Below the pieces are notes generated by a model. It made no database searches. It saw only the letters and a list, made by a program, of their open reading frames with translations, and was not told the DNA's origin. A stretch of 64,000 nt of DNA from an uncultured beta proteobacterium (GTDB lineage Bacteria > Pseudomonadota > Gammaproteobacteria > Burkholderiales > Burkholderiaceae_C). The stretch spans positions 40,102 through 104,101 of the forward strand of contig CAJCCO010000060.1 of NCBI GenBank assembly GCA_903960915.1, in the 5' to 3' direction. Both the position numbers and the translations under genes were made by a program. Positions 46,734 to 57,497 of the stretch are shown one piece after another. Positions within the stretch are counted from its first letter, which is position 1. Every line of letters begins with the position of its first letter.

Positions 46734-48797
46734 ATGCAAGCGCCTTTCATTCCCCAAATTACCCTGTACCAAACTTGGCTGCGCGAGCAGCGCGGCCTGT
46801 CGTTTGACAACTACGACGCGCTGTGGCGTTGGTCCACCACCGAGCTCGACGCCTTCTGGCAAAGCATCTGGGACTACTTTGCGCTGCAGTCGCCCACGCC
46901 GCACCGCTTGGTGTGCGACGGCGCGGCCATGCCCAACACCCGCTGGTTTGAAGGCGCGCAAGTCAACTACGCGCAGCAGGTGTTGCGCCATGTCGACGCG
47001 GCGCACGCGGCGGGCATGCCGGCCATCATCAGCCACAACGAAAACAGCCTGGGCAGTGCCCCGCCCAGCGTGCTGGGCTGGCATGAGTTGCGCCGCCAGG
47101 TGGCCTCGCTGGCGCTGCATCTGCAAGCGCAAGGCGTGCAGCCGGGCGACCGCGTGGCCGCGTACCTGCCCAATGTGCCTGAGGCCATGGTGGCGTTTCT
47201 GGCGGTCGTCAGCATAGGCGGCGTCTGGAGCATTTGCGCCCCCGACATGGGCACGCGTGCCGTGCTCGACCGCTTCCAGCAAATCGAACCCAAGGTGCTG
47301 ATCGCCTGTGACGGCGTGACCTACGGCGGGCGCTATCTCGACCGCACGGCCGTGGTGGCCGAGCTGTGCGCCGCCCTGCCCAGCGTGCGCCACCTGATCG
47401 TGCAGCAACAGCGCCCAACCGCATTCGAGACCGACAATTCAGAGGCAACGCCTGCGGCCCTGCCTACCGTCGACCTGGCGCAGGCCATGGCGCGAGACGA
47501 CCACCACACCGCCGCGTTTGCGCCTTTGTGGCTGGCGTTTGACCACCCGCTGTGGATCGTTTATTCCAGCGGCACCACCGGCCTGCCCAAACCCATCGTG
47601 CATGGCCACGGCGGCACCGTGCTGGTGGCCCTGGCCCTCAAAATCCTGCACAACGACGTCGGCTGCAGCTACGCCCCCAACTCCTGGGGCGAGCGCTACC
47701 ACTGGTACAGCTCCACCGGCTGGGTCATGTGGAACGCGCAGACCAGCGGACTGCTCAACGGCACCACCTGCTGCATTTTTGACGGCAACCCCGGCGGGCG
47801 TACGGTAGATGCCCAGGGACAAAAAATCGCACCCGACTGGACCACGTTGTGGCGCTTTGCCGCCGAGTTGGGCGTTACCTTCTTTGGTGCGGGCGCGGCC
47901 TTCTTTGCCAATTGCCAGAAAGCCGATGTGAACCTGGCCGCCTGCGGCGACCTGCGCACCGTGCGTGCCCTGGGCAGCACTGGCTCCCCTTTGAGCGCCG
48001 ATGCACAGCGCTGGGGCACGGCGCAGTTTGAAAGCCTGGGCACGCCAGACATTTGGTGGTGCAACATCTCCGGCGGCACCGACTTTGCCGGCGCCTTCAT
48101 AGGCGGCAACCGCGAGCTGCCCCAGGTGCCGGGTGAAATGCAATGCCGCCTGCTTGGCTGCGCGGTGCAGGCCTGGAACGAACAGGGCCAGCCCGTCACC
48201 GGCGAGGTGGGCGAGCTGGTTTGCACCCAGCCCATTCCCAGCATGCCCTTGTATTTTTGGGGCGATGAGGCCAAGCAACGCTACCTGTCGAGCTACTTTG
48301 ACATGTACCCCGGCGTCTGGCGCCACGGCGACTGGCTCAAGGTGGGCGCCACGGGGGGCTGCATCATTTATGGCCGCAGCGATGCCACCATCAACCGCCA
48401 CGGCCTGCGCATGGGCACCAGCGAACTCTACAGCGCCGTTGAAGCCCTGCCCGAGGTGCTGGACTCGATGGTGGTCGACCTCGAATACCTGGGGCGCGAA
48501 AGCTATATGCCGCTGTTTGTGGTGTTGCGCGATGGGCTGGTTCTGGACGCCGCCTTGCGCACCCGGCTGGTGGACGCCATTAAAACCGCGCTCTCGCCGC
48601 GCTTTGTGCCCAATGAGATCTTCCAGGTCGAAGCCATTCCGCGCACCCTCTCGGGCAAAAAACAGGAGTTGCCCATCAAAAAGCTGCTGTTAGGGCAGCC
48701 GCTGGAGAAAGTCGTCAACCGCGAAGCTATGGCCAACCCGGCTTGCCTGGACTGGTATGTGGCGCTGGCGGCCCGGCACCTGGCCGCAACGGCGTGA
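46734..48797 (+). CDS. Acetoacetate-CoA ligase
   Basis: A 687-residue adenylate-forming enzyme that activates acetoacetate to acetoacetyl-CoA. The AMP-binding P-loop reads YSSGTTGLPKPIVHGHGG, and the C-terminal Lys domain contains RTLSGKKQELPIKKLL. The overall length and the N-terminal LYQTWLREQRGLSFDNYDAL region fit the acetoacetyl-CoA synthetase group rather than acetyl-CoA synthetase. ATG codons at 46725 and 46734 are both possible. It suits ketone-body or PHB breakdown; the hotdog thioesterase next door may act on a related acyl-CoA. Confidence 0.92.
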   Translation: MQAPFIPQITLYQTWLREQRGLSFDNYDALWRWSTTELDAFWQSIWDYFALQSPTPHRLVCDGAAMPNTRWFEGAQVNYAQQVLRHVDAAHAAGMPAIISHNENSLGSAPPSVLGWHELRRQVASLALHLQAQGVQPGDRVAAYLPNVPEAMVAFLAVVSIGGVWSICAPDMGTRAVLDRFQQIEPKVLIACDGVTYGGRYLDRTAVVAELCAALPSVRHLIVQQQRPTAFETDNSEATPAALPTVDLAQAMARDDHHTAAFAPLWLAFDHPLWIVYSSGTTGLPKPIVHGHGGTVLVALALKILHNDVGCSYAPNSWGERYHWYSSTGWVMWNAQTSGLLNGTTCCIFDGNPGGRTVDAQGQKIAPDWTTLWRFAAELGVTFFGAGAAFFANCQKADVNLAACGDLRTVRALGSTGSPLSADAQRWGTAQFESLGTPDIWWCNISGGTDFAGAFIGGNRELPQVPGEMQCRLLGCAVQAWNEQGQPVTGEVGELVCTQPIPSMPLYFWGDEAKQRYLSSYFDMYPGVWRHGDWLKVGATGGCIIYGRSDATINRHGLRMGTSELYSAVEALPEVLDSMVVDLEYLGRESYMPLFVVLRDGLVLDAALRTRLVDAIKTALSPRFVPNEIFQVEAIPRTLSGKKQELPIKKLLLGQPLEKVVNREAMANPACLDWYVALAARHLAATA

Positions 48798-48858
48798 AGC
48801 CGGGTACAAACCCTGACAAGTTTGGTGGCACGAAACTGGCATGCCTCGCTAGAATAAC

Positions 48859-48874
48859 TTGACCAATTGGTTAG
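48859..48874 (+). promoter_or_regulatory. RutR-type operator upstream of the ABC importer
   Basis: TTGACCAATTGGTTAG is close to the E. coli RutR consensus TTGACCA-N2-TGGTCAA, with two mismatches in 14 fixed bases. It lies 55 bases before the ATPase start, and a RutR-like regulator gene closes the same cluster at 52778. The pairing of box and regulator supports uracil or pyrimidine control. Confidence 0.72.
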
Positions 48875-48928
48875 CTTCAGCAGAACGCTCGCCCTTTTGG
48901 TGCAAACCAACCTTTTTTGTGCGTGTCC

Positions 48929-49750
48929 ATGAACCCATCAGCAGCGTCTTCTCCCCAGAACAGCCCCCCAAGCAGTAGCCGTCTGGCGGTTGAAGTGCGC
49001 AATGCCAGCGTGGTCTACCAAACCGCCGACTCTCCGGTGCACGCCCTGAGCGACATTGACCTGGACATTCGTGAAGGCGAATTTGTCTCGCTCATTGGCC
49101 CCTCGGGCTGCGGCAAAACCACCCTGATGCGCGTGATTGCCGACCTGGAGAAAATCAGCGCGGGCAGCGTGCTGGTCAACGGCGTGAGCCCGCACGAGGC
49201 GCGTCTGGCCCGTGCCTATGGCTATGTGTTTCAGTCCCCGGCGCTGTTTCCATGGCGCACTGTGCTGGCCAACGTCACCCTGCCCTTGCAAATTCAGGGG
49301 CGCAGCAAAGCCCAGAGCCAGGCCATTGCGCGCGAGCAACTGGCGCGCGTCGACCTGACCGGCTTTGAGAACAAATACCCCTGGCAACTCTCGGGCGGCA
49401 TGCAACAGCGCGTCTCCATTGCGCGTGCCTTGTCGTTTGAGCCGCGAATTTTGATGATGGACGAGCCCTTTGGCGCGCTCGACGAAATCACCCGCGACCG
49501 CCTCAACGAGCAGTTGCAGCAACTTTGGCAGCGCGAACGGCGCACCGTGGTGTTTGTCACCCACTCCATTGCCGAGGCGGTGTACCTCTCCAGCCGCATT
49601 GTGGTCATGTCGCCGCGCCCCGGGCGCATCGTCAAGGTGATTGACTCCCCCCTGCCCGACGAGCGCCACCTGGGCCTGCGCGACACCGCCGCCTTTATTG
49701 AAGTGGCGCACGCCGTGCGCGAAGCCCTGGCCGACGGCCACCATGACTGA
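48929..49750 (+). CDS. ABC importer ATPase, NitT/TauT family
   Basis: A 273-residue ATP-binding protein. Walker A LIGPSGCGKTTLMRV, the signature LSGGMQQRVSIARAL and Walker B ILMMDEPFGALDEITR are complete, and the protein is of the TauB/SsuB/NrtD type. The ATG at 48929 is chosen; the open frame begins earlier with a TTG. The last bases overlap the start of the first permease, so the set is one operon. A pyrimidine-type substrate is inferred from the RutR box. Confidence 0.93.
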   Translation: MNPSAASSPQNSPPSSSRLAVEVRNASVVYQTADSPVHALSDIDLDIREGEFVSLIGPSGCGKTTLMRVIADLEKISAGSVLVNGVSPHEARLARAYGYVFQSPALFPWRTVLANVTLPLQIQGRSKAQSQAIAREQLARVDLTGFENKYPWQLSGGMQQRVSIARALSFEPRILMMDEPFGALDEITRDRLNEQLQQLWQRERRTVVFVTHSIAEAVYLSSRIVVMSPRPGRIVKVIDSPLPDERHLGLRDTAAFIEVAHAVREALADGHHD

Positions 49751-50636
49751 ACGCGTCGACACGCTCACCCGGCTGCGCCAACAAGGCCTGCCTGTGGCCG
49801 TCTTGCTGTTGGCGCTGCTGCTGCTTTGGTATGGCGGGGCTTGGTGGCTCAACGCCCCTGGCGCCATTGAGCGCGTGATGCCCAAGGACAGCCCGTGGGG
49901 CTGGCAAGACTTGCTGAGCGCCACGCTCTCAATGGAGCGCCCGCTGTTGCCCGCACCGCATCAGGTGGCGCTGGACTTTTGGTCTAGCCTGGTGGACTGG
50001 CCGCTGGCGTCGCCGCGCAACCTGCTGTTTCATGTGGCGGTCACCGCTGAATCTACGCTTTGGGGCTTTGTGATGGGCACGGCGCTGGGTTTGTTTTTGT
50101 CGGTTTGCATCGTGCATTCACGCACGCTGGACCGCGCCTTGTTGCCCTGGATCGTGGCTTCGCAAACTGTGCCGGTGCTGGCCATTGCGCCCATTGTGCT
50201 GGTCATTCTGGGCAGCCTGGGCTTCTCCGGCGTGGCGCCCAAAGCGGTGATCGCCATGTACCTGTGCTTCTTTCCGGTCACCGTGGCCATGGTGCAAGGC
50301 TTGCGCTCGCCCCAGCGCATAGAGACCGAAATGCTGCACACCTACGCCGCCAGCCGCTGGCAGGCCTTGTGGCTGCTGCGCTTGCCCGCCGCGCTGCCCT
50401 TTTTGTTTCCCGCGCTGCGCGTGGGCATTGCCGCCGGCCTGGTCGGCGCCATGGTGGCTGAGCTGCCCACCGGCGCCGTGGCCGGTCTGGGTGCGCGTTT
50501 GCTCACCGGCTCTTATTACGGCAACACCATCCAGATTTGGTCGGCCCTGGTCATGTCGGCCTTGCTTGGCTTGACCCTCACCACCGTGGTGGCCGGCATT
50601 GAGCGCCTGGTGCTGCGCCACAGGAGCCAGCCATGA
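49743..50636 (+). CDS. ABC importer permease 1
   Basis: A 297-residue inner membrane protein with about six helices. The region EMLHTYAASRWQALWLLRLP carries the conserved cytoplasmic loop (EAA motif) of binding-protein-dependent permeases of the NitT/TauT group. The ATG overlaps the ATPase stop, and the stop overlaps the second permease start (ATGA). The first about 90 residues include an extra periplasmic segment before the transport domain. Confidence 0.92.
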   Translation: MTERVDTLTRLRQQGLPVAVLLLALLLLWYGGAWWLNAPGAIERVMPKDSPWGWQDLLSATLSMERPLLPAPHQVALDFWSSLVDWPLASPRNLLFHVAVTAESTLWGFVMGTALGLFLSVCIVHSRTLDRALLPWIVASQTVPVLAIAPIVLVILGSLGFSGVAPKAVIAMYLCFFPVTVAMVQGLRSPQRIETEMLHTYAASRWQALWLLRLPAALPFLFPALRVGIAAGLVGAMVAELPTGAVAGLGARLLTGSYYGNTIQIWSALVMSALLGLTLTTVVAGIERLVLRHRSQP

Positions 50637-51580
50637 AGCACAACCCCACGCTGTCTGCCGTGCTGGTAAGCGCCGGTTTGGCCGGCGCCGTGCTGCTCAT
50701 GCAGCAGCCCGCCGCCTGGGGCGAGACCCCGCCGACCGCATTGTTTTGGTGGGCCTGCGCCGCCTTGGGCGTGCTGGCGCTGCAGTCCATCCGCAGCCTG
50801 GCCGCGCTCGACGGCCCGCGTATTTATGGCACCTTGACCGCCGGCGTGTTTGGCCTGTGGGTGCTGTACTTCTGGCAGCTGCTCACCGTCGCGTTTGAGG
50901 TGCCGCGCGTCTTGCTGCCGCCGCCGCTCATGATCGTGCAGTCGCTGGCCAACCATGCCCCGGTGTTGTGGGGCGACTTTGTGCAAACCGTGCTCAAGGC
51001 CGTGGTGTTGGGTTGGGTGCTGGGCTCTGGCTTGGGCTTTGTGGTGGCCATTGGCATTGACCGCTTGCCTTTCTTGCAGCGTGGCTTGCTGCCCCTGGCC
51101 TCGCTCACAAGCACCATTCCGCTGGTGGCGGTGGCGCCCATTGCGGTCATGTGGTTCGGCTTTGAGTGGCAGTCCAAAGCCGCCGTGGTCGTTCTCATGA
51201 CCTTCTTTCCCATGCTGGTGTCCACCCTGGCCGGGCTCAAGGCCTCGGGCAAGCTGGAGCGCGAGCTGATGCACAGCTACGCCGCCAGCTACGGCCGCAC
51301 CTTGCTGGCCCTGCGCTTGCCGGCGGCCCTGCCCTTCATGTTTGGTGCGCTCAAGGTCAACGCCACCCTGGCCCTGATCGGCGGCATCGTGGCAGAGTTT
51401 TTTGGCTCGCCCACGATGGGTCTGGGCTTTCGCATTTCGACCGAAGCCTCGCGCATGAACATGCCCCTGGTCTGGAGCGCCATTGTGGTGGCTGCAGTCA
51501 CCGGCTCCCTGGCCTACGCCTTGCTGGTGCAGCTGGAGCGGCGCGCCGCCTTTTGGCACCCCTCGGTGCGTGAAGGCTAA
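50633..51580 (+). CDS. ABC importer permease 2
   Basis: A 315-residue permease of the same family as its neighbour, with a similar EAA-type loop (ELMHSYAASYGRTLLALRLP). An additional N-terminal pair of membrane segments precedes the core. Two different permeases beside one ATPase suggest a heterodimeric channel. The start at 50633 is coupled to the previous stop by a 4-base overlap. Confidence 0.92.
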   Translation: MKHNPTLSAVLVSAGLAGAVLLMQQPAAWGETPPTALFWWACAALGVLALQSIRSLAALDGPRIYGTLTAGVFGLWVLYFWQLLTVAFEVPRVLLPPPLMIVQSLANHAPVLWGDFVQTVLKAVVLGWVLGSGLGFVVAIGIDRLPFLQRGLLPLASLTSTIPLVAVAPIAVMWFGFEWQSKAAVVVLMTFFPMLVSTLAGLKASGKLERELMHSYAASYGRTLLALRLPAALPFMFGALKVNATLALIGGIVAEFFGSPTMGLGFRISTEASRMNMPLVWSAIVVAAVTGSLAYALLVQLERRAAFWHPSVREG

Positions 51581-51676
51581 GCTGCTATGCGCCGTCTGTT
51601 TAAAGAAGTTTTCCCTCGTGTGGCTGGCACTTCGGCGCTGGTCCTTTGCTTTTTCCCTCAACCCTAGGAGTTTTCC

Positions 51677-52678
51677 ATGATTCGTACGTCCCGGTTAACC
51701 AACAGCCTGCTTGCCGCAGTGCTGGTCGTGTGTGGCGCTACTGCCAGCGCGGCAGAGAAAGTCACCGTCCAGCTCAAGTGGCTGCCGCAAGCGCAGTTTG
51801 CGGGCTACTACGTGGCGCAAGCCAAGGGCTATTACAAAGCCGAAGGCCTAGACGTCACCATCAAACCCGGTGGCCCCGACATCTCGCCCGTGCAAGTGAT
51901 TGCCGGTAACCAGGCCGACGTGGTGGTGAACTGGATGCCCGATGCCCTGGCCGCGCGCGAAGCTGGCGTGCCCCTGGTCAACATCGCGCAGGTGTTCAAC
52001 CAGTCCGGCCTGATGCTGACCTGCAAAAAAGCCAGTGGTGTCGCCAGCCCCAAAGACCTCAAGGGCAAGACCCTGGGCGTCTGGTACGGCGGCAACGAGT
52101 ACCCGTTCCTGAACTGGATGGCCAAGCTCGGCTACAAAGACAGCGACATCAAGATTTTGAAGCAAGGCTTCAACGTCGACCCGCTGTTGCAGAACCAGGC
52201 CGCCTGTATCTCCACCATGATCTACAACGAGTACTGGCAAGTGGTTGATGCGGGCGTGAAAGAAAGCGACCTGATCACCTTCTTCTATGAAAAAGAAGGC
52301 GTGGCCTCGTTGGAAGACGGCCTCTACGTCATGGAAGCCAAGCTCAAAGACCCGGCCTTTGTGGCACGCATGGGCAAGTTCCTCAAAGCCACGTTCAAAG
52401 GTTGGAACGACGCCGTGAAGAACCCCGCTGAAGCCGCCAAGATCGTCGTCGCCGCTGACAGCTCCGGCAGCGCCAACGAGAAGGTGCAAAAGCGCCAGAT
52501 GGAAAACGTGGCCAAGCTCATCACCACCGCCAGCACCCCCAAAATGGGCTACCTGGAACCCGCCGCGTATGAGCGCACCGTCAAGGTGTTGCTGGCCGCC
52601 GGCAGCTCGCCTGTGATCAAGAAAGACCCGGGCAAAGCCGCCTACTCGCACGCCGTCTGGAACGCCGCGCAAAAGTAA
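51677..52678 (+). CDS. ABC importer substrate-binding protein, NMT1/THI5-like
   Basis: A 333-residue periplasmic binding protein with a signal peptide ending near ASAAE. The NMT1/THI5-like fold is shown by VQLKWLPQAQFAGYYVAQAKGYY and by GGPDISPVQVIAGNQAD. Binding proteins of this group carry pyrimidine or thiamine precursors, nitrate analogues or sulfonates. The RutR setting favours a pyrimidine-like ligand. The gene is 96 bases after permease 2 and ends before a strong terminator. Confidence 0.92.
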   Translation: MIRTSRLTNSLLAAVLVVCGATASAAEKVTVQLKWLPQAQFAGYYVAQAKGYYKAEGLDVTIKPGGPDISPVQVIAGNQADVVVNWMPDALAAREAGVPLVNIAQVFNQSGLMLTCKKASGVASPKDLKGKTLGVWYGGNEYPFLNWMAKLGYKDSDIKILKQGFNVDPLLQNQAACISTMIYNEYWQVVDAGVKESDLITFFYEKEGVASLEDGLYVMEAKLKDPAFVARMGKFLKATFKGWNDAVKNPAEAAKIVVAADSSGSANEKVQKRQMENVAKLITTASTPKMGYLEPAAYERTVKVLLAAGSSPVIKKDPGKAAYSHAVWNAAQK

Positions 52679-52698
52679 GCTGCCCGCAGGGGTAACCC

Positions 52699-52736
52699 CG
52701 AGCGCAGCAGTGGATGGCCACGCTGCGCTCGCTTTT
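52699..52736 (+). terminator. Rho-independent terminator after the binding protein
   Basis: A 10-base perfect stem (CGAGCGCAGC/GCTGCGCTCG) is followed by CTTTTG. It separates the importer operon from the regulator gene, which therefore probably has its own promoter. Confidence 0.82.
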
Positions 52737-52777
52737 GACGGGCCTTTGAGCCCGCATCAGAATTCTCTCCCCCAGAC

Positions 52778-53437
52778 ATGACCCCCCTTTCAACCAGCCA
52801 GCCAGACACCAGCGCAGACGAGGCCGCCAAAGGCCAGATCCGCCAGGCCAATGAGGCGCTGATCCTCATCGCCGCCGAGCGCGTGTTTGCCGGCGCGGGC
52901 TTTGGTGGCGCCACCATGGCCGCCATTGCCGAAGCCTCTGGTTTGCCCAAGGCCAACCTGCACTATTACTTTGGCTCCAAGCAAGAGCTCTACCGCACCC
53001 TGCTGGCGCGCATTCTGAAAGACTGGCTGGTGCCCACGCACGGCATCACCCCCGAGGCCGACCCGCGCACTGCCATTGAGCGCTACATCCGCGACAAGAT
53101 GGCCCTGTCGGCGCTGCGTCCGCATGCCTCCAAAGTATTTGCCAACGAACTGCTGCACGGCGCCCCGGTGGTTAAAGGTTTGCTGGCCACCGAATTGCGC
53201 GAACTGGTGCGCGCCAAAGCCGCCGTGATTGACGGCTGGGTTGCCGCTGGTCGCATGGCCCCGGTGGACGCGGTGCACCTGTTCTTCACCATCTGGGCCG
53301 CCACCCAAACCTATGCCGACTTTGACGTGCAGGTGTGCGCCGTCCTCAACCGCAGCGAACTCAGCCCCAAAGACCACGCCCGCGCCACCGAGCACGTGGT
53401 GTCGCTCTTGTTGCGGGGCTGCGGTTTTGCGGTTTAA
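52778..53437 (+). CDS. RutR-like TetR-family regulator
   Basis: A 219-residue TetR regulator. The N-terminal helix-turn-helix is typical (ATMAAIAEASGLPKANLHYYFGSKQELY), and the C-terminal ligand domain resembles RutR (YcdC), including ERYIRDKMALSALRPHASKVF and the HLFFTIWAATQTYADFD segment. In E. coli RutR senses uracil and thymine and controls pyrimidine genes. The RutR-type box at 48859 and the importer next door support the same role. The tail repeats GCGGTTTAACTT twice just past the stop. Confidence 0.82.
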   Translation: MTPLSTSQPDTSADEAAKGQIRQANEALILIAAERVFAGAGFGGATMAAIAEASGLPKANLHYYFGSKQELYRTLLARILKDWLVPTHGITPEADPRTAIERYIRDKMALSALRPHASKVFANELLHGAPVVKGLLATELRELVRAKAAVIDGWVAAGRMAPVDAVHLFFTIWAATQTYADFDVQVCAVLNRSELSPKDHARATEHVVSLLLRGCGFAV

Positions 53438-53604
53438 CTTATGCGGTTTAACTTCCCGATTTAAGCCCGAAGTCACCGCTGTCGCTCAAGTGTCTGGCAC
53501 CTCCCCCAGCCCCCCATAAACTGCCCATTGACAGGCGGAACCACCGCAGTTGACGGGTGCATCACCCGTGTTGCAACTCCCCACGATTAACTCAGAGGAT
53601 AGAC

Positions 53605-54933
53605 ATGTTGAAAACAGTAGTAGCCGCAGGCGTCGCGGCTTTTTTGTTGCTGGCGGGTGCACCGTCCACCGCCTTGGCTGAAGACAACCACGTAGACACC
53701 ATTCGCTCCGACGCGCCTGCTTTGTCCCCCTACGGCAAGTACAACGTGGGCGTGAAGACGCTCAAGGTCGTCAACCCCAAGCAGCTCGACATCGTCAAGG
53801 CCAAAGCCGGCGAGCCCCTGCCCAGCTATGACCGACCGCTGACCCTGGAGGTCTGGTACCCCGCCAAACTCGCCGCTGGCCAGGCCGCTGCCGGCCAGTA
53901 CCGCGTCATCACACGTGACGGCAAAACCGAAGTCACCCTGATGGGCAAAGCCGTGCGCGACGCGCAGGCCGACGGCACCGGTGGCCCCTTCCCGCTGGTC
54001 ATCATTTCGCACGGCTACCCGGGCAACCGCTACCTTATGAGTCACCTGGGTGAAAACCTGGCCAGCAAAGGCTACGTGGTGGCGTCTATCGACCACACCG
54101 ACAGCACCTACAGCGACCAGGCCGCCTTTGGCAGCACCTTGCTGAACCGCTCCCTCGACCAGCTGTTTGTGCTCAATGAAATGGCGCGCCTCAACAGCAA
54201 CGACCCCGCCGGCACCCTCAAAGGCCTGGTCAACACCGACAACACCGCCTTGCTCGGCTACTCCATGGGGGGTTACGGCGCCCTCAACACGGTAGGCGCC
54301 GGTGTCACCGCCGCCAGCGTGGGCTACGCCTGGGGCACGCCCGGTGGTGCATTGGCCGCACGCCAGGCCGGCACGGCCGCGCACGCCGCGTCCATGGACA
54401 AACGCATCAAAGCCGCCATTGCCATTGCCCCCTGGGGCTTTAACGCCGGCTTTTGGGACGCCGCCGGTCTGGCTGGCATCAAAACCCCGGTGTTCTTCAT
54501 GGCCGGCAGTGTCGACGACGTATCCGGTTACGCACCCGGCGTGCGCAATCTGTTTGAAGGCAGCGTCAACGCACCGCGCTACCTGCTCACCTTTGAGAAC
54601 GCCAACCACAACGCCGCCGCGCCCATGCCCGCGCCCAAGGAAACCTGGACCGCCGTGCCCAGCCTGAACTTCATTCCAGCCGAGCACTACAGCGATGCCG
54701 TGTGGGACAACGCCCGCATGAACAACATTGCCCAGCACTTTGCCACCGCGTTCTTGAACAAGCACCTGAAAAATGACGCCGCCATGGACAGCTACCTCAA
54801 CGTGGTGGAGTACGCCAAAGACGGTAAATGGTCTGCTGAGAAAGACGGCACCTTCAAAGCCGACCACACCTACTGGAAAGGCTTCCCCGCCCGCAGCGGC
54901 TTCGGCCTGCGCCTGGAGCAGCGCAAGCCGTAA
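53605..54933 (+). CDS. Secreted alpha/beta hydrolase (dienelactone hydrolase-like)
   Basis: A 442-residue protein with a signal peptide (cleavage near TALAEDN). The core has the oxyanion region [19 protein letters not shown], the nucleophile elbow [11 protein letters not shown], an Asp in [10 protein letters not shown] and a His in [10 protein letters not shown]. The length exceeds simple dienelactone hydrolases, and similar exported enzymes hydrolyse esters or polymers. The start at 53605 follows an AGAGGAT site. The gene is monocistronic and is followed by a terminator that the group II intron uses as a neighbour. Confidence 0.82.
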   Translation: MLKTVVAAGVAAFLLLAGAPSTALAEDNHVDTIRSDAPALSPYGKYNVGVKTLKVVNPKQLDIVKAKAGEPLPSYDRPLTLEVWYPAKLAAGQAAAGQYRVITRDGKTEVTLMGKAVRDAQADGTGGPFPLVIISHGYPGNRYLMSHLGENLASKGYVVASIDHTDSTYSDQAAFGSTLLNRSLDQLFVLNEMARLNSNDPAGTLKGLVNTDNTALLGYSMGGYGALNTVGAGVTAASVGYAWGTPGGALAARQAGTAAHAASMDKRIKAAIAIAPWGFNAGFWDAAGLAGIKTPVFFMAGSVDDVSGYAPGVRNLFEGSVNAPRYLLTFENANHNAAAPMPAPKETWTAVPSLNFIPAEHYSDAVWDNARMNNIAQHFATAFLNKHLKNDAAMDSYLNVVEYAKDGKWSAEKDGTFKADHTYWKGFPARSGFGLRLEQRKP

Positions 54934-54957
54934 GGCTTGGCTCAACGACCACTCAAC

Positions 54958-54980
54958 AAGGCCCTTCGGGGCCTTTTTTT
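54958..54980 (+). terminator. Rho-independent terminator at the intron insertion point
   Basis: The stem AGGCCC/GGGCCT with a TTCG loop is followed by seven T's. The group II intron begins three bases behind the T-run. Confidence 0.92.
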
Positions 54981-54983
54981 ATG

Positions 54984-56879
<1,896 letters not shown>

Positions 56880-56924
56880 CGGGCCGCGGGCGCAGCGGGA
56901 AGATGGGTTGAAGCATCACAACGG

Positions 56925-57083
56925 ACTCATTCGGCGTCATTGGGAACCGCCGACTTCTGCATTTCGCCGGCAACCTTGGCCTGGGCAAGCTCGACGGCAT
57001 TGCGCTTACTTCAGAATATCTGCGTACCCCACCTCGTCGATTTTGAATGCTTTGTTGCAGTGGGGGCAGATGATTTCGTGCAT
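56925..57083 (-). pseudogene. DUF2130 fragment with an internal deletion
   Basis: Read on the minus strand, the start MHEIICPHCNKAFKIDE and about 60 further bases match the truncated DUF2130 gene at 59181-59549 closely. About 60 bases are missing after GYADILK, which shifts the frame and brings an immediate stop. The homology resumes with QKSAV-like sequence and dies out before the intron end. It is a dead copy of a formerly larger gene. Confidence 0.8.
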
Positions 57084-57151
57084 GTCGGTGCCTTGTCTTT
57101 TCATTAGTTGTTGGTAAATCGAGCCTGGCCCCCTTGATGACCACACCGCCC

Positions 57152-57256
57152 CATCAAACACCCAGCAAGTACCCTTTGATTTGCAAGTTGTTGATTTGTA
57201 AGGATATTTTTCAGGCCGGTCGGCCGATTATTCGATTCCATCAAATACCCAGCAAG
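57152..57256. repeat. Two 18-base direct repeats CATCAAAYACCCAGCAAG
   Basis: Copies at 57152-57169 and 57239-57256 differ by one base and are spaced 87 bases apart, in the decayed stretch next to the AlbA_2-like gene. The same core could be a genome-wide short repeat; no second pair was seen in this window. Confidence 0.7.
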
Positions 57257-57497
57257 CAAATTTAGGCCCAGTGGGGCAGATAGCGCCGGGTTTTGGGTGG
57301 CGCGGTGGGGTCTTGCAAGCTGATAACTCCGGACCCTGGTGCCTCCTTGATTGCCGGCTAGCCCAGGTGGATAGTTTCGGGTGGTCACGCCGTTCTATCC
57401 TATATAAAACCTATATAAATCAATAGCTTAAGCAGGATTAGCCTAGCCTAATAGGATAAAAAGATAGACAGCCAACGGCCAATTACATCAAGTTATC

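Larger units (their letters stand above)
56880..57497. other. Decayed stretch between the intron and the AlbA_2-like gene
   Basis: About 620 bases with no intact gene. It holds a DUF2130 remnant (56925-57083), an 18-base repeat pair with one mismatch (57152-57169 and 57239-57256, CATCAAAYACCCAGCAAG), an AAATCAATAGCTT element at 57417-57429, and a 10-base inverted repeat AATAGGATAA/TTATCCTATT (57450-57459 and 57493-57502) that spans the stop of the next gene and may end its transcript. Confidence 0.6.

Noticed and set aside
57104..57388. 94-residue minus-strand frame
   Set aside because: It crosses the 18-base direct repeats and decayed DNA, and the product has no motif.
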